From: Scolanthus callimorphus
Lineage: Eukaryota; Cnidaria; Anthozoa; Actiniaria; Edwardsiidae
Assembly (NCBI GenBank): GCA_033964015.1
Contig: JAWWUD010000103.1
Span: forward strand, 186,001-250,000
Direction: 5' to 3'
Length of the DNA stretch: 64,000 bases
In this document: positions 32,340 through 42,750 of the stretch, piece after piece
How the letters are laid out: every line of letters begins with the position of its first letter
Numbering within the stretch: the first letter of the stretch is position 1
Position numbers and translations under genes: made by a program
Notes under the pieces: generated by a model
Database searches by the model: none
What the model was told of the DNA's origin: nothing
Seen by the model: only the letters and a program-made list of their open reading frames with translations

Positions 32340-33113
32340 ACTAGTCCGGTCAAATTAGCCCGAAAAAACCCCGAACCTGGAAAAAATTGCAACATGAGAA
32401 ATTTTTGGTACTAACTGTTAATAACATATGTAGGAATAACATATCCAAATTTCGGAGATATCCGGCCGGGGGAAGTTGGTTAAATTTGTTGTTTTACCGG
32501 CGACGTCAAGGGCGCTTTTTGTTTTCGGCGGCACTTAGACACTGAAAACACAGAAGCTGGGAGAATGTTTATAGACTGTACAGATGAAACCGGGGAAGAT
32601 TTCACAAGGTTTTTCGGTTGAAACAAATAATTTCTGATCGATGAGTTACGGCTATGAACAGTTTATTTCTTTTATTCCTTTTATCGTATAATATTCGAAC
32701 TTTAGTGTATCACCACGCGGAAAATACAAGGATCATATGGGATTTGTCAAAACGCACGATTATTTAGTTATTATTTTGCAGAATTGGTTATAAACAAACA
32801 CACAATTCACATCTATGCAATCACATTATGCAGTAGAAATAAATTGCTCGATATCTCGTTCAAAATCACACCGAGTTACGGCCCTACAGTCTATAGCCCT
32901 CAATTCGAATTGTTCGCTTTCATTGTCTAAGTGCCACTGAAAACAACAGGCTTTCCTTCGTGCAGACGGAAAACCCCAAATTTAACCAACTTCCCCCGAA
33001 CGGATTTTCACAAAATTTGGACACGTATTTCTCACATATGTTCCTGAGAATTTGCTGTATAAAAATCCCATGTTGCAATTTTTTCCAGGTTAAACGCTAA
33101 ATTGACCGGACTA
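32340..33113. mobile_element. Inverted-repeat element (TAGTCCGGTCAA ends)
   Basis: Ends TAGTCCGGTCAAATTAGC and its complement TTGACCGGACTA. The arms (roughly 150-170 bp) also share AACCTGGAAAAAATTGCAAC and GGGGGAAGTTGGTTAAATTT. It abuts the left end of the large foldback. Confidence 0.75.
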
Positions 33114-33469
33114 TACCCCCTAGCCGTACGCCCGGCCGAACTTGATCCGAAGTCGGAAGATTTCCGAATTTACCCGAACATCGGAAATCCAAGATGGCGG
33201 CTATTGGAAGGCAGAAACCCGCGAAAGGTACAAACCGAACGGTTAGAGATCGTTTTAGGCCGCTACTGTAAAGATAAACGATAAAGGAGAGCAAGATGGA
33301 ATTGTGCTGGCTCGTACAACACCACGAGGATATCAAATCTACTGATATTGGGGCTTTAATGTTGCTCAAACGGCTCGAAGCAATTAATTTGCAAAAATAA
33401 CACCCAAATACTGCATGAAAGAAAAGATGAAAAAAATCCTCAAGATAATTCGAGAGGCAAGTTTATGTA

Positions 33470-34160
33470 CGGCTAGAGGTAGGATTTCTACGGCTAGGGG
33501 GTAGGATCCTACAGAAATCAACATTTGTACGGCTAGAGGGTAGGATATGTACAACTAGTTGGTAGGATCCTACAGTAATTAACATTTGTATGGCTAGAGG
33601 GTAGGATATGTACAGCTAGGGGGTAGGATCCTACAGAAATCAACATTTGTACTGCTAGGGGGTAGGATATGTACAGCTAGGGGGTAGGATCCTACAGAAA
33701 TCAACATTTGTACAGCTAGAGGGTAGGATATGTACAGCTAGGGGGTAGGATCCTACAGAAATCAACATTTGTACGGCTAGAGGGTAGGATATGTACAACT
33801 AGTGGGTAGGATCCTACCGTAATCAACATTTGTATGGCTAGAGGGTAGGATAATGTACAGCTAGGGGGTAGGATCCTACAGAAATCAACATTTGTACTGC
33901 TAGAGGGTAGGATATGTACGGCTAGGGGGTAGGATCCTACAGAAATCAACATTTGTATGGCTAGCTAGGGGGTAGGATCCTACAGAAATCAACATTTGTA
34001 CTGCTAGAGGGTAGGATATGTACGGCTAGGGGGTAGGATCCTACAGAAATCAACATTTGTATGGCTAGCTAGGGGGTAGGATATGTACCTCTAGGGGGTA
34101 GGATCCTACAGAAATTAACACTTGTACAGCTAGCAGGTAGGAAATGTATGGCTAGAGGGT
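33470..34160 (+). repeat. Left arm array of ~60-bp units
   Basis: About eleven copies of CTAGGGGGTAGGATCCTACA-GAAATCAACATTTGTACGG followed by CTAGAGGGTAGGATATGTACGG. Each unit therefore has two related halves starting with CTAG. Degenerate copies continue to about 34640. Confidence 0.92.
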
Positions 34161-35029
34161 AGCAGGGGTTTCTATAGAAGGCGGCTACCAACATGAACTG
34201 CTGTATTCTTCACTGCTGGCAACTTCACTGAAGCTTTTGAAAACCCAGTAAACTAATTTGCTCTCAAAACGCAGGAAACACCTTTTCTGCTACCGAAATT
34301 TCAAAATTTCCCAGGGGAGCAATTTCCCTTCCTTAGAAGGCTCAGGCCTTGGGCCTTAGTATGGGACCCCCAAATGCAGCCGCACCTACTTACAAAGTGT
34401 AGTCTGCTACTTCAAAATGTATTGAAACCTCTTGGGTAGGATCCCAGAGAAATCAACATTTGAATGGCTTGTGAACAGCTAGGATATGTACAACTAGAGG
34501 GCAGGAGCTTATGTACTGTTAGTGGATAGGATCCCATAGTACCACTTTATTTGCTCAGGGTAGGATTATGTATTTACCGGTAGGGGGAAGGATCGTGTAG
34601 AACTGAACATTTGCAGGAACCCCCAAAACACCAGATTTGTACGGCTGGGGGAAAGGACCATTTTTTTATTAGTCTCTATAACACAGTCCATGGAGGCTTT
34701 TTCATATTACAGATGATGGGCAGGTCAAAAAAGAGCTGCACCTCCCCACCCCTCACCTTATTGTGAAGCTCTCCATTTTGACAACCACCCTGGAATTCCA
34801 GGTCCTTTGCACTTAATTGACACAATTTTTATTTGTGTTAGTATGTTTATTATTATTAACAATCAAGTGTAAAATTGCAAAATTTAATAAAATATATAAA
34901 CAAAAAACAATCAAGTGTCGAAGGCGCCCACGTAGCTACATGCAGGAGGAAAGGAAACAACACAAAAGTGTATATGCATCAACCTGTTTTGTGGTGGACT
35001 TCCATCCATGTGTCCATCCACAGGCAACC

Positions 35030-35597
35030 CAAATGTCATCAAACGAGAAAAGGCTTATATCTTAGGAAGGGGTGAACCTCAGACAACCAAACTTGGGTGA
35101 AAATATCTAAGTAGCAAGCGGGGTGCAACTGCCTAGTCATGTGGTATGACGTGATTGATGATGTCATCAAACGAGGAAAGGCTTATATCTTAGGAAGGGG
35201 TGAACCTCAGACAACCACCTTGGGTCAAAATATCTAAGTGGTAAGTGGGGTGCAACGTGCATGGTTACGTGCCATGACGTCATCGATGACGTCATCAAAT
35301 GGGAAAAGGTATATTTCTTGGGAAGGGATGAGCCTCAGAGAACCAACTTGGGTGAAATCATTTAAGCGGCAAGGGGTTGGGGGTGCAACTGCATAGTCAT
35401 GTGGTATGATATCATCAATGACATCATCAAACCTCAGACAACCAAACTTGGGTGAAATTATCTAAGTAGCAAGGAGGGTGAAAGTGTTTGGTCACGTGGT
35501 ACGATGGTGACAGGGTATGCAACCTTTTGTCTCATTAACACAGGGAGGCCTTTAGGGTATGTAGGCGTTTAGCCAGTGGTTAAATCTATATATTATT
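35030..35597 (+). repeat. ~120-bp CRE-like satellite, copy inside the foldback
   Basis: About four units of CAGACAACCAAACTTGGGTG, GGGGTGCAACTGC and GTGGTATGACGTCATC-type sequence, ending near TTTAGCCAGTGGTTAAATCT. Many units carry TGACGTCA or close variants in pairs. A sister array in the same orientation is at 38867-39340. Confidence 0.85.
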
Positions 35598-35732
35598 GAA
35601 TTTCACCTACTGTACAGCTTCTTTGTACTAGGTGATGTCATGAAATATACACTTTCTTGTTTACTACAAATTACTAGGTTTATCACTGATAACATTGCAC
35701 CTACTTATAGGTTTCAGGAGATATTGCAACTC

Positions 35733-36085
35733 GGAATTTACACTCGGAATTTTTACTTAAGTAAATACAGGAATTTACTTCAGTAAAATTTTCACAAGTG
35801 TAAACACCATTGTTAACCTCAGTAAAAATCAATTGGGAACAACAGAAAATTTACCTAGGTCAGGTAAACATTTACCCTACTATGAGGCTGGGTTGGAACG
35901 ACTCAACTGAGGTAAATTTGACAGCTCGAGACAAGTGCTGTCTGGTTTCTCTCTCAAAGTGTAATTACGTTCAAATTCATGTGTCCGTGTTCATAAACCC
36001 TGCCTAACAACATTTACTGCAGTTAGGTTAACTCGACCTCAGTAAATATTTGCCTAAGTAAATCGCCAAGTGTAAACACAACATA
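35733..36085. mobile_element. Palindromic MITE
   Basis: Ends share TTTACACTTGGCGATTTACT-type sequence in inverted orientation with internal repeats of TTTACTTAAGTAAA/TTTACTGAGGT. No coding capacity. Confidence 0.65.
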
Positions 36086-36314
36086 AGTATTAAATCCAAA
36101 GCCTTGTGGATTTTAACTATGGCTCATACAGGCTATAAATAATGTTACACCCTCTAGCAAAAAAACTGAATTGAAGTCTTGTCCTACAGTCTTTTTCATT
36201 TTATGGCTTGCCTCATATATTGCCTCAGCATTAGGATATCTCTCTACAAATTTAAAAAAAGAAAATAACTTATGAAATTCCTGATTTGACAAACATTATA
36301 CTGTATAATGTCAT

Positions 36315-36415
36315 TGTGTGGTTCCAGAAATTATCCATGGGGGGGGGGGGGGGTCACTTTTCAACACCCTCCCGTGGGGGGGGGGGGGGGGATGGATATT
36401 TTCTCGAACCACACA
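36315..36415. mobile_element. TGTGTGGTTC MITE with two poly-G runs
   Basis: Ends TGTGTGGTTCCAGAAATTAT and (inverted) TGTGTGGTTCGAGAAAATAT, each leading into ATCCAT followed by G runs of 15 (36339-36353) and 16 (36376-36391) on the plus strand. A relative lies at 43892-44018. Confidence 0.8.
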
Positions 36416-36529
36416 TTGGAATTACTTTCTAGAGTGTGGCATACATGATTCCTGGTCCCAACAAACTAGAGGTTGCTATTAGAGCAGCCTGTCATTTTAT
36501 TATGAACAACTTTACTTGTAGATAATATA

Positions 36530-38140
36530 ATACATCCTACCCTCTAGCATTGTTGATTTCTGTAGAATCCTACCCTCTAGCATCCTAACCCTAGCCGTAC
36601 AAATGTTGATTTCTTTGGAATCCTACCTTCTAGCCTCACAAATGCTGATTTCTGTAGGAGCTCCCTAGCCGTACATATTATCCTACCCTCTAGCCATTCA
36701 AATGTTGATTTCAGTAGAATCCTACCCCCTAGCCGTACATATCCTACCCCTAGCCGTACAAATGGTGATTTCTGTAGGATCCTACCCCCTAGCCATACAT
36801 ATCCTTACCCTCTAGCCATACAAAGATTGATTTCTGTAGAATCCTACCCTCTAGCATCCTAACCCTAGCCGTACAAATGTTGATTTCTTTGGAATCCTAC
36901 CCTCTAGCCTCACAAATGCTGATTTCTGTAGGAGCACCCTAGCCGTACATATTATCCTACCCTCTAGCCATACAAATGTTGATTTCAGTAGGATCCTACC
37001 CCCTAGCAGTACATATCCTACCCTCTAGCCGTACAAATGTTGATTTCTGTAGAATCCTACCCCCTAGCCATACATATCCTACCCCCTAGCCGTACAAATG
37101 TTGATTTCTGTAGGATCCTACCCCCTAGCCATACATATCCTACCCTCTTCTGTACAAATGTTTATTTCTGTAGGGTCCTACCCCCTAGCCATACATATCC
37201 TACCCCCTAGCTGTACAAATGTTGACTTCTGTAGGGTCCTACCCCCTAGCCGTACATATCCTACCCCCTAGCCGTACAAATGTTGACTTCTGTAGGATCC
37301 TACCCCCTAGCTGTACATATCCTACTCCCTAGCCGTACAAATGTTGACTTCTGTAGGGTCCTACCCCCTAGCCGTACATATCCTACCCCCTAGCCGTACA
37401 AATGTTGACTTCTGTAGGATCCTACCCCCTAGCTGTACATATCCTACCCCCTAGCCATACAAATGTTGATTTCTGTAGGATCCTACCCCCTAGCCATACA
37501 TATCCTACCCTCTAGCAGTACAAATGTTGATTTCTGTAGAATCCTACCCCCTAGCTGTACATATCCTACCCCCTAGCCGTACAAATGTTGACTTCTGTAG
37601 GATCCTACCCCTAGCTGTACATATCCTACCCCCTAGCCGTACAAAATGTTGATTTCTGTAGAATCCTACTCCCTAGCCGTACATATCCTACCCCCTAGCT
37701 GATTTCTGAATGTTGATTTCTGTAGGATCCTACCCCCTAGCTGTACATATCCTACCCCCTAGCCATACAAATGTTGATTTCTGTAGGATCCTATCCCCTA
37801 GCCATACATATCCTACCCTCTAGCAGTACAAATGTTGATTTCTGTAGAATCCTACCCCCTAGCTGTACATATCCTACCCCCTAGCCATACAAATGTTGAC
37901 TTCTGTAGGATCCTACCCCCTAGCTGTACATATCCTACCCCCTAGCCGTACAAAATGTTGATTTCTGTAGAATCCTACTCCCTAGCCGTACATATCCTAC
38001 CCCCTAGCTGTACAAATGTTGATTACTGTAGGATCCTACCCCTAGCTGTACATATCCTACCCTCTAGCCGTACAAATGTTGATTTCTGTAGGATCCTACC
38101 CCCTAGCCGTACAAATCCTACCCTCTAGCCGCACATAAAC
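36530..38140 (-). repeat. Right arm array of ~60-bp units, inverted
   Basis: About 26 copies of the same unit in reverse complement (CCCCCTAGCCGTACAAATGT, TGATTTCTGTAGGATCCTAC, ATATCCTACC). It is longer than the left array, and blocks of several units are repeated as higher-order groups (for example around 37200-37480). Confidence 0.92.
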
Positions 38141-38578
38141 TTGCCTCTCGAATTATCTTGAGGATTTTTCTCATCGTTTCTGGTTGCAGCAATATTGACG
38201 TACAAAACTTGATAACACAGTGTAGGAAATCACTATTGTCAGCCGTACAGCTCATACAACCAGCAGTTCATGCAGTATTTGAGCTTATTTGGGTGTTATT
38301 TTTGCGAGTTTTGCTTCGAGCCGTTTGAGAAAAATTAAAGCCCCAATATCAGTAGATTTGATATCCTCGTGGTGTTCTACAAGCCAGCACAATTCCATCT
38401 TGCTCTCCTTTATCGTTTATCTTCACAGTAGCGGCCAAAAACGATCCCTAACTGTTCGTTTTGTACCTTTCGCGGGTTTCTGCCTTCCAATAGCCGCCAT
38501 ATTGGATTTCCGATGTTCGGGTAAATTCGGAAATCTTCCGACTTCGGGTCAAGTTCGGGCGTACGGGCTAGGGGGTAG

Positions 38579-39412
38579 TAGCGGAGCTCCTTAGCGGCCG
38601 AAGGCCGCAGAGCGGAGCACCATAGGTATCACAGGAAGAATACAATAGCTCAAAGTAGACTCAGGTATACGATCGAGTTCATTTTTCATGGTTCAGCGGT
38701 ATTCCCATACTGGTGGTAGATCCTTCATATATGGTACAGTGGTAGATCCCTCATAGTACCATATATGAGGGATCTACCACTGGTGGTATCGCTGGCGCGT
38801 CCGTGCGTGCGTGCGTGCTGCCCCACCACAGGTAAACCAAGACCCTTCTCCGTTTTTTAATTATATCTCAGGAAGGGATGAAGCTCAGACAACCAAACTT
38901 GGGTGAAGTTGTCTTAGTGACAAGGGGGGTGCAACTACACGGTCACGTGGTATGACGTCATCAATGACGTCATCATAGGAGAAAAACAAGATATCTCGGG
39001 AAGGGATGAACCTCAGACAACCAAACTTGGGTGAAGTTGTCTTAGTGGCAAGGGGGGTGCAACTGCGTGGTATTACGTCATCAATGACGTCATCATAAGA
39101 GGAAAACAAGATATCTCGGGAAGGGATGAACCTCAGACAACCAAACTTGGGTGAAGTTGTCTAAGTGGCAAGGGGGTGCAACTGCCTGGTCACGTGGTAT
39201 GACGTCATCGATGACGTCATAAAACGAGAAAGATTGATGTCTTTGGATGGGATGAGCCTCAGACAACCAAACTTGGGTGAAATTATCTACGTGGCAAGGG
39301 GAGTGCAAGTGCTTAGTCACGTGGTATGACGATGGCAGGCTATCTATGTACAATGGCATTAACACATGTCTCATTAACACAGAAAAATATGTAACCGGGA
39401 GCTCCGCTTTTA
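38579..39412. mobile_element. AGCGGAGCTCC element carrying the CRE-like satellite
   Basis: Starts AGCGGAGCTCC with a GCGGCC-GAA-GGCCGC hairpin and AGCGGAGCACCATA, and ends GGAGCTCCGCT near 39402-39412. Inside are a hairpin around 38709-38786 (TGGTGGTAGATCC...), a short CGTG microsatellite (38803-38818) and the satellite. Inserted at the right edge of the large foldback. Confidence 0.65.
38867..39340 (+). repeat. ~120-bp CRE-like satellite, second array
   Basis: Four units, each with AACCAAACTTGGGTGAAGTT, GGGGTGCAACT and (mostly) TGACGTCATCAATGACGTCA, i.e. two CRE palindromes twelve bases apart in three units. More uniform than the array at 35030-35597. Confidence 0.88.
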
Positions 39413-39434
39413 GCCAGTGGCTAAATCTATATAT

Positions 39435-39515
39435 TAGGATTTAGGCACAACATACGAGGTTGCCCGCCATCTTGAAAAAATTACCCAGAAGAACCTGGGA
39501 ACGAGGTTGGGGACG
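39435..39515. repeat. Inverted motif and MITE end upstream of the SR exon
   Basis: TAGGATTTAGGCACAAC (39435-39451) is the exact reverse complement of 32324-32340. It is followed by ACGAGGTTGCCCGCC and CCTGGGAACGAGGTTGGGGA, diverged copies of the 31.9-32.3 kb MITE ends. Confidence 0.7.
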
Positions 39516-39529
39516 AATTCATATCCAAG

Positions 39530-39756
39530 ATGGCGCGCTACAGTTCTGATTCAGACGACGACAAACGACGAAAGAGAAACTCAAAGGGTTCTAAAAAGCG
39601 AGAAAGGCGAAGCCGGAGTCGCAGCCGTGGCCGCCGGAAAAGAACTCGATCTAAGGAGAGGGATTTTCGCTCCAGACGACGAAGTAGAAGCTGCAGTGAA
39701 GAGAGAAGATATTGGTCTCGAGATAGTAGCCATGACAGCCTTTACAGAAGATCAAG
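39530..39756 (+). CDS. First coding exon of an Arg/Ser-rich protein
   Basis: The ATG at 39530 lies in a strong context (CCAAGATGGCG). 75 codons plus two bases are read to a consensus donor AAG/GTAAAC at 39756/39757. The peptide starts with an acidic SDSDDD patch after MARYSS, then a Lys/Arg segment, then alternating RS/RSR dipeptides (RSRSRSRGRRKR, FRSRRRSRS) and ends HDSLYRRS. This is the composition of the RS domain of SR and SR-related nuclear splicing proteins. Which member it is cannot be told from one exon. A weak candidate for the next exon follows an acceptor at 40187 (GDRRRKH reading in phase), but it runs into a MITE. This is probably a genuine host gene continuing to the right. Confidence 0.65.
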
Positions 39757-40255
39757 GTAAACGTTCTTTTTTTAGTATTTATATAGTAGATATATATATA
39801 AGGTAGAATCCTATGATATCTCTTTTTTGTGTGAATTGAGGACGAGATATCATAGGATTCAAGTATATTCAAAGCGTTCAGTCGGTAGATTCTGCCGAAA
39901 ATAGCACTCAAAAAGGCGATATCGCTTTTTTCGTGCTATTTTCTTAGCGGAATCTAGCCTCCTGAAGCTTTGAATAATCCTATAGAATATAATGAGTGAC
40001 GAGGCGGCACAACTGATGGAAGTTATCAAATCATGTATTACGAAGCTTTCGGTTTTCGACGAACCAGCCTAAGACAGAACCTCGTGTGTATTGTTGTGCT
40101 CAATAAAGTTTGTAGAAGTACATGTAGTAAGGCCACTACATATTATCGTCCACTTTTGAAAAACATTTATTTTCTTTGGCATAGCAGGGGAGATCGAAGA
40201 AGAAAACATCTGTCTTTTTCATTTCGGAAAAGACACTCTACTGGTTTTGATAGTA
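39757..40255. other. Probable intron start of the SR-like gene
   Basis: Contains an inverted ATAGGATTC/GAATCCTAT pair around 39808-39862 and an acceptor-like TTTCTTTGGCATAGCAG at 40171-40187. No further exon is clearly supported. Confidence 0.4.
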
Positions 40256-40510
40256 CAGCCGATTGCGTTTGAGCGTTTTACCCAAACAGTTCGCATGTTA
40301 CGTTTGAACGTTTGAAAGTTGCGTTGTGAGACAAAAAGTCGGACGTTTCCAAGGGCAACCGTCATGTGTATTTTTCACTGACCAATCAGAGAGGACAGAA
40401 CTCTTTGGTTCGCCATAGAAACGTCTCGTTTCATCCTAGAAACACAACTTTTTAACGTTCAAACATAACGTGCGAACTGTTTGGGTAAAACGCTCAAACG
40501 CAATCGGCTG
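40256..40510. mobile_element. TA-flanked MITE with ~70-bp TIR
   Basis: Ends CAGCCGATTGCGTTTGAGCG and its exact complement, both continuing through TTTTACCCAAACAGTTCGCA. Flanked by TA on each side (40254-40255 and 40511-40512), as for Tc1/mariner-type insertions. No coding capacity. Confidence 0.9.
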
Positions 40511-41440
40511 TATTAGGAAAGTTTCTTGTATCCATCTTGTGGAGGGTGGAATTTGTCCCTTGGGTGTAGGAAATGTTTCCCCGGGGTGTAGGGAATTTGC
40601 CAAGGCGTTCTCCCCTGGTAGGAGGTGGAATTATTTCAAATTTGACAACATCTGTTTCATATTCCCCTGCTATGTCGCGGGGGTGGGGGTCGGTGGAAAC
40701 AAATGACTAGTGCATAAAGTCATGGCTTCATTTTTGCCATGCGTTCACCTTTCCAACAACCCCTAGAAAATGTCAGAAATTTCCCAAAACATCTACACAA
40801 ATGCCATGAAAATTTGAACTTTCATTCATTCATGTTGTTACCCAAGGTTCATTTCGATCTTGTTTTTCATTCATACTCCGCTGACCCTATAGCTTTGGCT
40901 CACCAGTGCCTGCTGTACGTATTATCGGCCACCCAGCAGATTTCTCATTAAATCCTGTATGTTGCATTGAAACACATTTTGCACCGAACCTCCAAAATTC
41001 ATTGTGATGTATCGCGCGAGTTGCCCAATTGCCTTGCAATCATGAAAGAAAAAACATTTGAAAATTATCACCGACTCTTCAGAATGACTAAAGAAATAGG
41101 TGACTTTTTATGCCAGTAAGTGTGACTTACTGCAAGTTCTGTAAATACAGAGAAAGTTTACAAAAGAGAAGACTTCAGGTATGTCTTCTGTGGAAGTTTA
41201 TCTAGCTATGTTTACCTTTCTGGACAATATTTTCCCTGTTTTGCTTGACCAAAAATGTACAAACAACTATTTTTGTATTCAAAAGCAATTCAAACTCTCT
41301 AAAGAACTCCTATGTTATTTTACCTTGGAATCTGAAATAAAGTTGATGATTGACAAAACAGAATTCCACCTGCTTGTATAAAATGAATTTGTTGTGTCAA
41401 GTTTAAATTTTAAGTCATTTAGGTTTTGTAAACTTTGCTC
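40511..41440. other. No recognisable gene
   Basis: Possibly intron of the SR-like gene. No exon recognised. Confidence 0.4.
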
Positions 41441-41579
41441 GTTTGTTTGGCACACGGTGCATTTGTAGCTGCTGCAAACATGCCATCTTTCTCTGAAAAT
41501 TTTTGCTGGTTTGTTTGACACACGTTCGGTGCATTTGTAGCTGCTGCAAACATGCCATCTTTGTCTGAAAATTTTTGCA
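41441..41579. repeat. ~69-bp tandem duplication
   Basis: Two copies of a segment containing GCATTTGTAGCTGCTGCAAA and CATGCCATCTTT, the second with a small insertion (CACACGTTCGG). Confidence 0.85.
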
Positions 41580-41594
41580 TCTTACGACTATTCT

Positions 41595-41730
41595 TATTCA
41601 ATTTGGGATCAATTACACTCATGAGTTTTTCAAAAAGCTCAAATTGCACTCGCCCTACATGCTTGTGCAATTTCGATTCTTTTTAAAAACTCACTCGTGC
41701 AATTAATCCCAAATTGAGCTTGAAGTTCGT
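41595..41730. mobile_element. Palindromic MITE, copy 2
   Basis: Diverged copy of the 6767-6935 MITE: TTCAATTTGGGATCAATTAC, GAGTTTTTCAAAAAGCTCAA and the inverted right arm ending AATCCCAAATTGAGC. Confidence 0.85.
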
Positions 41731-41799
41731 TTGCGACTTCTGTTCCAAGCGCTTTGTCACTCGTAGAGCGTGGATGGCTCACTCGACATCTGACTTCGC

Positions 41800-42750
41800 T
41801 TCATCTCGATATTTTTGCCAAAATAACTCAGCTATGCCACGCTTTTATAACTAAAGAATCCAAATATACAAATCGGGGCTTGCTAGAGGTGATTTTCAAG
41901 ACAAAACGTGTTCTGTAAGTGACCAAATGCTTGCATTGTCAATTTTCCCCTCGATCGGTTTGTTGTCAAGCGGCCGGCTCAAGCCAAGCATCCAATTCTG
42001 CTTATTTCTCGCTTCATCTGGATATTTTTGCCAAAATAACTCAGCTATGCCACGCTTTGATAACTAAAGAATCCAAATATACAAATCGGGGCTAGCTAGA
42101 GGTGATTTTCAAGACAAAACGTGTTCCGTAAGTAACCAAATGCTTGCATTGTGAATTTTCCCTTCGATCGGTTTGTTGTCAAGCACCTGGCTCAAGCCAA
42201 GCATGCAATTATGCTTATTTCTCACTTCATCTCGATATTTTCGCAAAAATAACTCAGCTATGCCACGCTTTTATAACTAAAGAATCCAAATATACAAATC
42301 GGGGCTAGCTACCTAGAGGTGATTTTCAAGACAAAACGTGTTCCGTAAGTGACCAAATCCTTGCATTGTGAATTTTCCCTTCGATCGGTTTGTTGTCAAG
42401 CGGCCGGCTCAAGCCAAGCATCCAATTCTGCTTATTTCTCACTTTATCTCGATATTTCGCAAAAATAACTCAGCTATGCCACGCTTTTATAACTAAAGAA
42501 TCCAAATATACAAATCGGGGCTAGCTAGAGGTGATTTTCAAGACAAAACGTGTTCCGTAAGTGACCAAATGCTTGCATTGTGAATTTTCCCCTCGATCGG
42601 TTTGTTGTCAAGCGCCCGGCTCAAGCCAAGCATCAAATTCTGCATATTTTCGCCAAAATAACTCAGCTATGCCACGCTTTTATAACTAAAGAATCCAAAT
42701 ATACAAATCGGGGCTTGCTAGAGGTGATTTTCAAGACAAAATGTGTTCCA
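41800..42750. repeat. ~215-bp satellite, five copies
   Basis: Anchor AACTCAGCTATGCCACGCTT recurs near 41824, 42038, 42250, 42467 and 42659, giving periods of about 192-217 bp. Units also share ATCCAAATATACAAATCGGG and TTTTCCCCTCGATCGG. The last copy is shortened. Confidence 0.9.

Larger units (their letters stand above)
33114..38578. mobile_element. ~5.5-kb foldback with satellite-bearing arms
   Basis: The outer arms (left about 33118-33400, right about 38300-38573) are inverted copies of a ~280-bp unique sequence sharing GAAGTCGGAAGATTTCCGAA, TTGGAAGGCAGAAACCCGCG and GAGAGCAAGATGGAATTGTG. Inside each arm, after a shared AAATCCTCAAGATAATTCGA, lies an array of the same ~60-bp unit in opposite orientation (left 33470-34160, right 36530-38140). 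The outermost CCCCCTAGCCGTACGCCCG resembles the array unit's CCCCCTAGCCGTAC, so the terminal motif itself is reiterated. The centre carries other repeats but no transposase. Resembles Drosophila FB elements in architecture. Confidence 0.8.

Noticed and set aside
33716..33952. Minus-strand 78-aa repetitive ORF
   Set aside because: Encoded by the 60-bp foldback array; repeats mirror the DNA unit.
33470..38140. CRISPR-like array
   Set aside because: Units are contiguous tandem repeats without unique spacers, lie in a eukaryotic transposon and occur in inverted pairs.
40033..40272. Second exon of the SR-like gene
   Set aside because: Only a short in-phase basic stretch after a possible acceptor; it runs into a MITE and stops, so I mention it but do not annotate it as an exon.
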